A stretch of DNA of 64,000 nt, taken from positions 20,771,162 through 20,835,161 of the forward strand of contig NW_024037072.1 in NCBI RefSeq assembly GCF_015706575.1, read 5' to 3'. Positions 50,101 through 62,100 of the stretch are shown here, in pieces. Source of the DNA: Patiria miniata. Its lineage: Eukaryota > Echinodermata > Asteroidea > Valvatida > Asterinidae. Under the pieces are notes generated by a model that saw only the letters and a program-made list of their open reading frames with translations, searched no databases and was not told the origin of the DNA. Positions within the stretch are counted from its first letter, which is position 1, and the number at the start of each line of letters is the position of its first letter. The translations under genes and the position numbers were made by a program.

Positions 50101-53100
50101 TAGGGGGTGTGAAAAATCATATTGAAATTGGAGGATTCAGGACTGTTAGGGCTATTTATTCATCAGGCAGCTGCGGTATTCAATTCGTCCATTCCACCAT
50201 GTTTTTGATCGTGCAGTATTTGGATAAAGGGAAACATTATTTTAATTTAAGGAGACAGACAGTATTGAAAGTTAATTTTGTGTCATTTAATAACTCTAAC
50301 ATTCACACAAAACACTGCATTTATTTTCATTGTGTAAAATTTCACCCACTTCCTCCTCGGTTAAAATCGCAAAGCAAGCACCACCGGTCGCCATTTTGAT
50401 GTACGCCGTAATAGACTGGCACATGCATCTGTCCTCACTGGTGTTCTCCATGTTAGGCACGTAAAGCACATGCATCATTGGTAAAGAGATAACACAGTAC
50501 TGTACTGAGCTGCGACCCAGGTGTGTGATAGTACGTCCCTGGTTTTTGCGCGTCACGCGCGCGTACGAAGACGCAGGGTGATGGCTAAAACTTTCCCACG
50601 GTTGAGTTGCTGGAATGGACCAATTAAATGCCGCGGTTGCCTAATGAATATTTATGAGGTATTGTAACAGCACATGACTGAAAGGGATAATGAGCAGAGT
50701 CTTCCACTGTCCATTCCCAGGTTGACTATGACTACAGTGCAGCGTGTACAGCACTGACAGAGGCAGGGTGAGTACAACACATTGTAACATTTTGTCCTCA
50801 GCTATGAGCCAGCACATCAACATTGATTGCGAGGAAAACAATCTCACTCTGTGGCATTCACTCATACAGTGTTCAATATATGGACTAGCCAGACACGCCA
50901 GTTAGAACTTGTCGTTTCTGTCAAGATGTCATGGCAAGGAAGTTTGAGACAGCCATTTAAAAAGGCAGTGAAGTTCAGATAGCCGTCAGACTGTGCGCTC
51001 TTGTATTGTTTTACGCTCGAGGACAGACAACAAAAGGACAGACTACAAAAGGAGCACAAAGGGGCCTTTGATCCTCGGACGACGGTGCCTATTGTTAAAA
51101 CTGGTCCTCGATCGTATGGTTATGTGCTTAGTCTATGGGAAAGTGTTATATTTTAGAGGGACAGAGGGAAACACAATAGGTTGTCCTCAGACGTATAGTA
51201 AAACACGACTGTGCGTACACATCCATGCAACACTGAGTGCACAGACAATAGACCGATTCTCTATGTTGTTTTTGATCACAGCTTTGATTAACCCTAACCT
51301 TCCCAAATTCTCCCCCATCCTCTTTGCAAAATGGGGGATTGAGGCTACATGTCAAAAGTGTGTTGCTGATTTCAGAGGATGCACTGTGTCTTGGGCCGGA
51401 CCTTGTGTTGTTTATGCTCAGCCGTGCATAAATTTAGGCCTAGATTCAACTTGAAACCCTCCACACTGCTCCAGGATGTCACTGGCTCTGCCTCAACATA
51501 TTGACAGTGATTGCTGCTTTGCTGGAGAATTTTGCAGGATTGAGACAGTGGTCACCCCTCCAAGGACCACATTCAAGAAATTACGGAGGATAGTGCATGA
51601 CGCACTATAAAATTATTTAGAACTATAAAATTCTGACTCGCTGGTAGTGTTGCGCATGCCTACGTGAGGATTGTGAACTTTCAACCAATGAAACGGTAAG
51701 AGGCACTGGATTTTTAGGAGTCCACATTTTATTGTGACACTGGAAAAGTGTTTAAGACCAGCTAACCACGTCTTTATCATCCGTTTAAGACCGGCCACGT
51801 GACGGGCTCTCGACCAATAGGAATGGCTAAACTGTCTGAGGTATTTATGAATTATTGTTCAAAAGGAACATCAAACTTAAATAAATTGTTGATGTCGTTG
51901 GCTTTTTGTTTTCAGAGTGGCCTTCTCCGTTTGTCCTGGAACTGCAGCCTGGGACAGGTAAGTTTGAAAACATTTTTGATCCGTCTGTTGCTTTTTTTCT
52001 TTCCTAAAAGTTAATAGTGGACACTATTCATCACTGATCCCACTTGACCTTCTTTGTTTTACAGTTCTCACAACCCATTCTTAATTTCAACCATAGCTAT
52101 CATTATGAGAGTGCATGGCACAGAAGACAACATGTTTCTCTGGCTTCGGCATGTCATTGTTGTGGATCTTTTGTCCGCAGTGTTCAAAAAGGAAACAATA
52201 TACCTGGTACCCTCCATATACGTTACCACACACAGCATTGTATCCACGAGCCCATCACAAGTCATCACGTCTCAAGACAATTTATTCAATGGAAAAATAA
52301 CATTCGCTACTAAGCCTGTGACTGGACTTGTTAAAGGACTTGTGTTGTACTTTTGAACAGATTTGTTTGAATGGACTTATCTACAACATGGTCCTTGGTA
52401 AAAATCTCATCAATTTTCACTCCCTTCCTTCTTTGTCTTTAATTGTCCAACACATTCTGAATTCCTGTACGCTGAGGGATGGTGCTTAATAAGAGCAAAG
52501 TCCGTTTTGCTTAATTTTTAAAATACTCTGATATTTGTTGGTCAAACAATTCAAATTTCGCAAGTTCCTCATTTAAACATAGCCAAATAAAGTGGTGAGA
52601 GCCCTTTTAGCCAGGATTGAACTATTGATACTAAAATTCCTAGCCAAACCCCAGCCCCTCTGACAAGAACCACGTTTGTGCAATAAAATCCTTATAGTGA
52701 GTCTGGCCGGCCTCACCATAGCTGATGGAAATCAATCATATCCTAGTCACCGAGCTCAAGTGATGCTGTTTGCAATTTTCTGACCACTATAACACCCCAG
52801 ACTGACAGAAAGCAGGGTTCGACTTAAGTGGTAGCCTGCTAGCCAAATGCTAGTCAAAACAGCGGCAGGCTAGGCAAACTATTCATAAGTAGCCCGGCTG
52901 GCGAGTAAAAAATTATTGGGCTACTGCAAAGATGAAAGGACAGGAAGAAATAAATCATTAAATTCAGAAAGCAAACCTGTATCAGTTTGTGTCTAATTTT
53001 ACTAACTGTTTAGGGTGAAATTATTAGATCTGTTTATTTAAAACACTCACAGAATTGCTTCAGGATACATGTTTTCCATGAATGTACATTGTTGTTTATG

Positions 53101-56100
53101 AGACACTCTATAAAGAAAAAATATGCAGACTAGTAAAAATGTTAGACTAGTTAAAAATCTGTTCCAGTAGCCCGGCTTGCTAGTGAAAAAAAAGAGTGAA
53201 GGTCAAACCCTAGAAAGCACAAGGTTGTGTGAATTGGGACGTGTAACCTTTCTTTTTTGCAACCTATTGCAGCATTGTTGGCTGTCCAGAAGCCGCCATA
53301 CGCAACATTCACAACGCGGTCCTCTCGGCTGCCGCCTCCCCCAACGCCGTGGGTCTGCTACTCACTGATTGGTCAGGGACTATGCAGATCAACCAGCCCA
53401 CGATCAGTTTCCCTGGTTTCGCCACGGCCGGCGGACTGGCTTGGAATAAAAACGTACCCCTGGTGAGTTTGAACCTCGGCCCGAGTTTGTTGTACACTGG
53501 TTTCAATTAAATTAAGCTGTTTAGCACAAAATATTGCTTAGCACGTTTCGCGTGCCAAGCACGCTGAGAATCATCCACAAACAGTATGTTCATAACATGA
53601 CCTCATGACATTTTGTTTTAACCAAAGGTTCTATTGACCCTAAACCCTTAAAGAGGTTGTGGAATGCTCGAAGACATTTCCGTCATTTTTTGTGTATATG
53701 TAGCCTAATGTGTGATGAAATAAAAACGACTATTGTTTCTGTCATGAAATGAGTACAAAGGGTACTTTTGAGAGCTATTTTTCAGGTCCTGTTTCGACCC
53801 GAACGTGCAATTTGTGTAAAAGTTGTCGTTGCGGGCAGCAAACAAAACACAGTAAATCGTGACGTAATAAACAGGACTCGTTTATCGGGAGTCCTGTTTA
53901 TTACGTCACGATTTACCGTGACTGTGTTTTGTTTGTTGCCCGCAACGACGACTTTTACACAAATTGCACGTTCGGGTCGAAACAGGCATGACAGGACTTG
54001 AAAAACAGCTCTCAAAAAGTACCTTTTGTACTCATTTTATGACAGAAACAATTGTCGTTTTTATTTCATCACACCTTAGGCTACACATACCCGAAATATG
54101 ACGGAAATGTCTTCGAGCATTCCACAACCTCTTTAAAGTATTTTGGCTAGAAACCCTGCTAGATGCAGCAAGTTGCGACACTTGTCAAAATGGGAAGCCT
54201 GCTCAGTGTAGCAAGATCCATCAGAAAATAGACAAGTTTGCGGGTAACACCATGTTATGTCGAAAGAAATATCTTCTTGGAAGCAGTGTGGTTCTGAAAA
54301 GAACCGGTTGGTTGAGTGTAGAACTCGACATTTCGGACCAAAATGAGGACCTACAGAGCATACTGTCTGATGCACACTGTGTAGACCTTTATTTCAGTGA
54401 GAGGACTTGCCAAGTATGGTACATGTATATAGGCTCCTTAGATCCAAAACGTCACAGCAATTCACAATGCAGTGCGCCACCAAGAGTTTGCCACAGAGAG
54501 TTAATTTTCCCAGTGCGTTTTCGGAGATGGTCGACAAATTTGCAGCGCTGGACATTTGAAATTGTTAGTTTTTTTCCGGTCAGTAGTTTTGTAAGCGTAT
54601 GATTCCAGTTAATGTTTGCCCTTTTCTGTTCTTTTTACCAATGTGGTGTTTTTGTAAGGCGACAGAACTCTATGCCCCAGTTTATAACAAATTAGCTCAA
54701 GTTGTCTACTGACACTCATTCGAATGGGCCGTGTTTTGTCGACCGTCAACATGAAAAATGGACTCTCCATGGCAAACTCTTGGTGGCGCACTGCATTGTG
54801 AATGGCCCGAATTGGTCATGCAATGCGCTTATTTTGTGCTGGGAAAAGTCATAGAATTTCATTTTAAGATTTCTGTGGGATCCCTGGCTAGTAACTAGGG
54901 TGGCATGGGTGGCTTGTGCATAAAAGCGCTCGCCTCTCGCCTAGGTGACCACGGTTCGAATCCTGGCCGCAGATCACACGTGAGTAGAACTGTGCGTTGG
55001 TTCTCTCCTGTGCCACGAGGGTTTTTCTCCGGGCCCTCCGGTTTTCCTCCCTCCGGAACAATCAAACACTTTTGATCTCTCAGGCTGTGCTCCGTGGTCA
55101 TATGGGTCGATGTGGCCGGCAGCCATGGGCACCTTTACGTGCCAGCGGTCTGACCACGTTGTAGCCGCGTCCTTCGCAATTCAGCATACCAGCTCTGAGT
55201 AAGGATGATTAGCCTCCCAAATTATTATTATTATTATAACTTATACTCTCCCGCCCAATTTGCCTTTCTCTAAACAGGATTTCATCACCAGCAGGCTTGC
55301 CGACATCATCAACCACTACTTCTTCATGGATGAGGACTGTGTCCTGGGTCAGGTGATTGTAGAGCTGGGCCGGGCCGAGACCTTCATCACCCGGTCAGCG
55401 TGGAACATGCTGGAGGGTCAGCTGGCCAACATCCCTAACCCTAAGGGCTCTTTCTTGTGTCAGCTCATCAGCAAGCCCGATGAGGTGGACTTGGAGCATG
55501 TCACCCCTGACGTCATACAGGTATTTAAAGGAAACCACACTTAGATTCTTTCAATATTGGGTTGTTACCCCTGCCAGTGGGCTTGGTGGTCTAGCGGTAG
55601 GGCACAGGATTCATGATTGTTAGATTGTGGGTTCGAGCCCCGGCCATATGCGTGTTGTGCCCTTGAGTAAGGCGCTTTACCTCAATCACTCCTCTCAACC
55701 CAGGTGTTAAATGGGTACCGGCATTACTCAGTGCTGGGAAGGTAACAGACTCACTGTGGAGGAGGTGTGGCGATCCCCCCACAGCAGCATTTCATGGACT
55801 CGAGTCTCACCCAATCGCTTCGAAAGAGAGATGGGCACTCCGTCCTGTGAACACAGATTCGTCCCCCTTACCCTTTCCAGTTGTTATTTTACAACAAAAA
55901 AATAACCAACTTTCTCTTGGCTCTGTTTGCCTTTCAGAAAACTCTGAATCACCTTCACAAGATACAGAGGTCCCTGGAGTCAGCTAAGAAGACTCCCGTA
56001 CAAGAGTTTGCCATCGTGGAGCTGCAGCTAGCCACGGATATCATGCTGTGGGCCAGCAGGTAGGCACCTTCTTAACCCTCACCTCACCTTAAACCCTTAC

Positions 56101-59100
56101 CCTCCTCACTCCTCCAAAATACTCCTGGCGGTTTTGGAGGATTCTAGAGGATTGAGGATGACTGGTGATTGAATCACATGAGGATTTTGGAGGATTGAGG
56201 ATGAATGGTGATTGAAGCATAGGAGGATTTTGGAGGATTGAGGATGAATGGTGATTGAAGCATAGGAGGATTTTGGAGGATTGAGGATGAATGGTGATTG
56301 AAGCATAGGAGGATTTTGGAGGATTGAGGATGAATGGTGTTTGAAGATGAGGATGATTTTGGAGGATTGAGGATGAATGTATTTTGAGGCATGACTGTCT
56401 GGTGATTTTCGAAGAATTTAGGCGTTGGTTATCCTTCATTTAAACACGAGTGCAACATTTTGAGATGAGGATGATATTTGGAGGATACACGATGAATGCA
56501 TTTTGAGGCAGGACTGTCTGACAGTTTTGAAGAATTTAGGTGCTGTTGCAAAATGTTGGAGGATTGAGGACAGTTTTTAGCAAAAAGGACCTAGGGGGTT
56601 AGGGTTAATCTACGGAGTAGTAATCTGTAGTGTGCATTTCTTTCCCTACAAGTGTGCACAACACATGAAGTATTCTGTGGTATTTGGTACTTGACCCCCA
56701 AAGAGCCCTTAGGGGGCCAGGGTTAAAGGCACGTAGGAACACTTGCAATTACCCGGAAAAGTACCTACCGAGTTCACGAGAGAATCCTTGCTCAAAGTGA
56801 AGATGGGACTGGTACCAACTACCTTGTGAAATTATTCCGCCTGAAATGGTATCATTTTGAAGAAAACAATCATTGACAGTGGTTTAAGAAAATGTGCCTG
56901 GCACAGTTTTTTTAACCCTTTCCTTACCATGGGCGACTTTTGTCGACAAGAACTACCCCCTTGCTGATTCCCATGGGCGACTAGCTAGTCGACTAGGAAA
57001 CCACACACAGAACACCCTCAACGCAGATATATTGACTACTTTTCAGAAAGGCGGCATGTTCATATGTTTGGCCGCCCATACATCAACCATGTACCAGCTG
57101 AAAGAGTGTTTTTGGAAAGTTTCAATGGTGTAGTTTATTCATAGTGTTACCATTACAAAAAAAATGAGAAAAAGTGCTTCAGAAGTATCCACGCACAATT
57201 TGAGGTATGGAGTGTCATTTGGTCATGTGGTGAAATGGCTTGCAGTTTGATAAATGGGACCAGATGGACAAAAAGGCATATAGTACAGGCAATATAAGGT
57301 TTGACCTCAAACAAATTGCAACAGAATTTTTTTCACCACAGTACATTTCTATAAGGTCCCTAAAATGACATACTAAAAGTCTTAAGAAATCGAGGTGGTG
57401 GAAATATGCCTAATTTGCATAAATCCAAAATGGCCGCATATGTTAGGACTTTCGGATTTGATTTGGTCATATTTCTCATACTAGGTGGATTTTAGAGGTA
57501 CTTTAAACAACAGATTTAGTCCTTTTACATTGATTTACTCATTATTCAAGTCCTAGGTAAATTCCAAGATCCCTATGTTTCCGAAATTTTCCAAATGCCG
57601 TATAATTTGCATAAATGCCGTATATTTTTGCCTAATTAAAGTTAAAATAATGGATGCCATGTGTGGACATGTACCAATTGAGTGTTCCCTGATAATCCAA
57701 GTCAAATTTCACACCACAGTGCATTGCTATAAGGTCCCTAAAAAAGTTGTTAAAAATCCAAGTGGTGGAAATATGCCTAATTTGCATAAATTCAAAAGGC
57801 CGCTAATTACATGATTTTCATATGATTTGGCGCGGCCATAATAGTATATAGGCCGTTATGTACTTTTGCTTTTTTTTGTTTAAGAAGTAATTTTTGCCAT
57901 ATTTGGAAAGAGTTTACCTCCCTAAGCCGGAAATGCATTGGAGACATTTTTCCCAGCTACCGTGTGGCGGCCATCTTGGATTTCAAAATGGCCGCCATTT
58001 CGAGCCTAATTTGTATCATATCTTCGGACTTGATTGTCACATGAAGTTTATTTTGATGGCAAACCCCATGTTTTTGATACCAAGGAACCTGAGTACATTA
58101 TTGTTTATGGTGTACTCCAAATGGATGGCAGCCATCTTGGATATTTCAAATATATGACCGCCATTTTCGGCTTATTTGCATGATAAATTTGGGCTCGAAT
58201 GGCGTACGAAGTCAATTTCGGTAGCAAACCCCATACATTTGATACCAAGTAATCTTAATGACCCATTGCTGATGATCTATCCCAGATGGATGGCAGCCAT
58301 CTTGGATTTTTTTCAAAATAGTCGCCATCTTGGATCTTATTTATAATAACATTGCACCTGAATGTCCTATGAAGTCCATGTATTTGAATGAACTCAAGTA
58401 AATCACTGTGGACGGGGTACTTACAGTTGATGGCAGCCATCTTTGATATTTCATAATTGCCGCCATTCTGAACTATTTGCATATTAATTTTGCACTTGAA
58501 TGTCGTATGAAGTCACTATTGGTGGCAAAGCCCATAAATTTGATACCAAGGAATCCAATTAGCACATTTAGGCATCCCAAATGGACGACAGCCATATTGG
58601 ATATTCAAAAATATCGGCCATCTTTGATTTCATTTAAATAATAAGGTGGCACCTAAATGTCGTATGAAGTCCATTTTGGTGGCAAACTGCATATGTTCTT
58701 GATACCAAGGAACCCAAGTTTATCATTGTTGATGGGGTACTCCACTGGGAGTATACCCCATCAACAATGATTTTCGTGGGTTCCTTGGTATCAAAAACAT
58801 GGGGTTTGCCACCAAACTGAACTTCATATGACAATCAGGTCAGAAGTTATATACAAATTAGGCCCGAAATGGCGGCCATTTTGAATTCCAAGATGACCGC
58901 CACATGGTAGATAGAAAAAAAATGTTACCAATGGATTTCCAGCTTAGGAAGGTAAAGTCTATCCAAATAATTATGAGAAAAATTCCTTCTTTAGCAAAGA
59001 AAAATGCAGTGGCCAAAAATATGACATAATATGCTATCTAGTAATAACTCTCGTCCTAAGTTGCTTTTCGGAGTACTTTAAACAACATTTTGTCATTTGA

Positions 59101-62100
59101 CATTGGGGCCATTCAGTGTCAAATCACCCCCCAAAACTTTTAAATTTGAAACCCTAACCTCTTCAAATTGGATCATATTTAGTTTATGGGGTAATTTCGG
59201 CTGAAAAGCCGAAATTTTCAGTTTTAGCACCATCGGACAAACAGTTTTCGCGCTACCGCCCAGGCAATTTTGGTCAAAATGGACATTGCTGCCATTTTTA
59301 AATGACCATATTTCTATAATCTGTGAGCCAAATGTGTTAATCTTAATTTCTTTTGAAAGGTTACATCATGAGAAATCCAAATTTACCATTGTTTTTTTCA
59401 TGTCGGGGTTATTTTAAGTATAATGACATTTTGACCTTTAGTTTGACCTTGAATTTGACCTAGGGATCACCCGACATTGAGACAAACTTGGATGAAAATT
59501 AAACCCCAAGATGTTCGCTACAAAATATCAAAAAATTGGGAAAGATATTTTTTGTTCGGTTTTTGGCTCATCTCAAAGTTGGCATACGCGTTGCATAATG
59601 TGATATCCCTATGCAGTGTACTAGTGGATTTAAAGTAGGGATTTTTTTGTCCCTGAAATGTGTTTATGTACAGGGTGTCACAAGACTGTTAAAATTATTT
59701 CATCAATCACTAATTTTTTTACGGCCGTAAAGTGTTATGTAACTTCGGAGGTGGGTGCTAGGTGAATTATGCAAATCGTAATTCCTTTTTCCTTTGTTGC
59801 ATACCAATTCTGGGCTTGCATCCATGCGGGAGGGGTATAAAACTCTCGCCCACGTATTTTCGAATTGAGGTTTGCGGTTTTTTGGTTTATTTCTTTCCCG
59901 TAATATTGATTTTTGTGATTTGTAACTCCTGTGTTGAATCCTCTGTTCTCTTGAGTTATTCCTTGATTTTTGGTCCGAGTAGAGCGGCGCAAGGGTTCGC
60001 TCTGCGACACAGGGATATCACATTTTCCAACACTTATACCAACTTTGACAAGAGCTAGAAACCTTAACAAAAAATATTATACCCCATAGGAAACATAGGA
60101 TCTCATAAGGTACCTCGGACTGGAATGATGATGAAATCAATGTCAAAGGACAAATTGTTGTTCAAAGTACTCCAAAAAGCAATGCAGGACAATGTAATTA
60201 GTGGCCATTTTGAATTCATGCAAATTAAGCATATTTCCACCCATGGATTTCTTTCCTTTTTTAAGGAACCTTATAGCAATGCACCATGGTGTGAAATTAA
60301 TTTATGTACATGACTGGACTTGGATTTTGAGGGAAAATTTTATTGTGACATGTCCACACATGACAGCCATAATTTTAACTTTAATCTATGCAAATTAATA
60401 AATGGCATTTATGCAAATTATTATCGGCATATCGCAAATTTGGGAAACATAGGGATATTGAAACTTACCAAGGTCTAGAATAATGAGTAAATTCGCCTGA
60501 TGATCGCCACGCAGTGTGCGTGTGCGTGAAACCAATGGTAGCAGAATAGACTGAACCTATATGTTATATATAGATTCATATATATATCATATTGCAAATA
60601 GTATTACAGCATAATAAATGAATATAAATCATGTACAGATCATTTCTGAAGTCAATGGGCATCTCAATAATAAATTAAGATCAACTCTCTGTGTTTAGTA
60701 TTAAATATATTGTTGCAGCATCACTAAATATTCCATTATAAAGTAGCAAAAAAAGTGGTACTGGGTGTGGTTAAGAAACACATTAGAAAACTACTTTCCA
60801 CCACTCAGATTTCTTAAGACTTTTAATATGTTATAGAGGAGATTTTTCTGAGTAATAACCTTTTTAAATGGTTTCTGTTGCAATTTGTTTGAGGTTACCC
60901 CTTATTTTTTCACATAATGCCTGTACTAATAACATTCTTTCATTTTTAAATCACATAAAAGAACAAACTTTACACACAACACCTATGATTTTAATCACTC
61001 CTTGGCAGTGAAAATCTGGGTTGAAAAAAGTGATTTTTCGACTTGTGGTCATTTTGTTCACGCTCGAGTGATTTTCGCATGACTGAGCAAACAATTCGGT
61101 CCTGGGGAGAGCCAAGTCAATAAGCAATGTGGTAATGAAAGGGTTAAGTGCTTTAGCAATGGATCCAGTTACGAGGCCCCAAAAATCGTGCGTATGTTTT
61201 CTCTGTTTTCTCAAAATGTATAGTATCTACTGAGTTGAAACTTCACCAAGCTAATTGTTGCGCACCCTTAATATTTTGAGCAACATTTTTTCTTCAAACA
61301 AAAAATGCACGAAAAGCAAATGCTCCCTTGTACCTTCAAGGCAAGTTCACACTTCACACAAATGCGAAATGCCAGGCAAAGTTGACTTCGCAAAACATCT
61401 GCAGCAGAATTCACTCCGGAGTTGAAATGTGTTGAAATGTTGTTAAGTACTTCGCATCATGAAAAACTTCACATGGCGTCACAGATTTTACATCAGCATT
61501 TGTGTTAGCCCGAGTTCGAACCTACATGCACTTCACAAGTATATGAGCCATCCAGCCCCAAGTTAAAGGTAGCTTCCATCATTTGTAATTTGTGCATTAT
61601 GTTCGTTTGAAGCAACAAAAGTGCTCAAATTCCAAAGAAGGGTGCTGAACAACTAACCTGATGAAGTTTCAGCTCAGTGAATGCTGTTTTTCTGAGTAAA
61701 CAATATTCTACGATCTCGATTTCAAATCAAAAGTTGCTGAGTCAGGTTTGAATTGGGCCTGAATTCAGCATCCGAGACACGTTCTCACTGAGCCGATTGC
61801 AACTACGCGATGTCACGCACTGGACCGATGTATTGTAGCAACTGCGTGTACGTGTGCGTCCTGTCAATGCTTGTGCGTGCTTCGCTGAATTTTTAAAAAT
61901 GGAAATTTCGAAGAATGCGTCTTTAGACACATCGTTTGAAATGGCCTTCTTTCATTGTTTTCTTCAAAATGACAGCTTGCCAGAAGGACTAATTTCACAG
62001 GGAGTTTAGTGCCATTACTGTCTTTAAACCAAGTATGCTTTTCAACAATAATTTTGTCAGTTATATTTTGGATAGCTGCAAATGATGAACTGTAGCTTTA

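Larger units (their letters stand above)
56723..61341. mobile_element. MITE, family D, split by a 4.2-kb insertion
   Basis: The two halves (56723-56911 and 61148-61341) together match the uninterrupted copy at 41322-41672. TTAA starts the left side at 56723. Confidence 0.72.

Noticed and set aside
56150..56400. CRISPR-like regular spacing of repeats.
   Set aside because: The genome is eukaryotic and the units are contiguous minisatellite repeats with no unique spacers.
57575..58834. Open frames of 60-90 codons in the 4.2-kb TTAA element as possible piggyBac transposase remnants.
   Set aside because: None shows the transposase Asp triad or Cys-rich C-terminus; they come from short diverged repeats.
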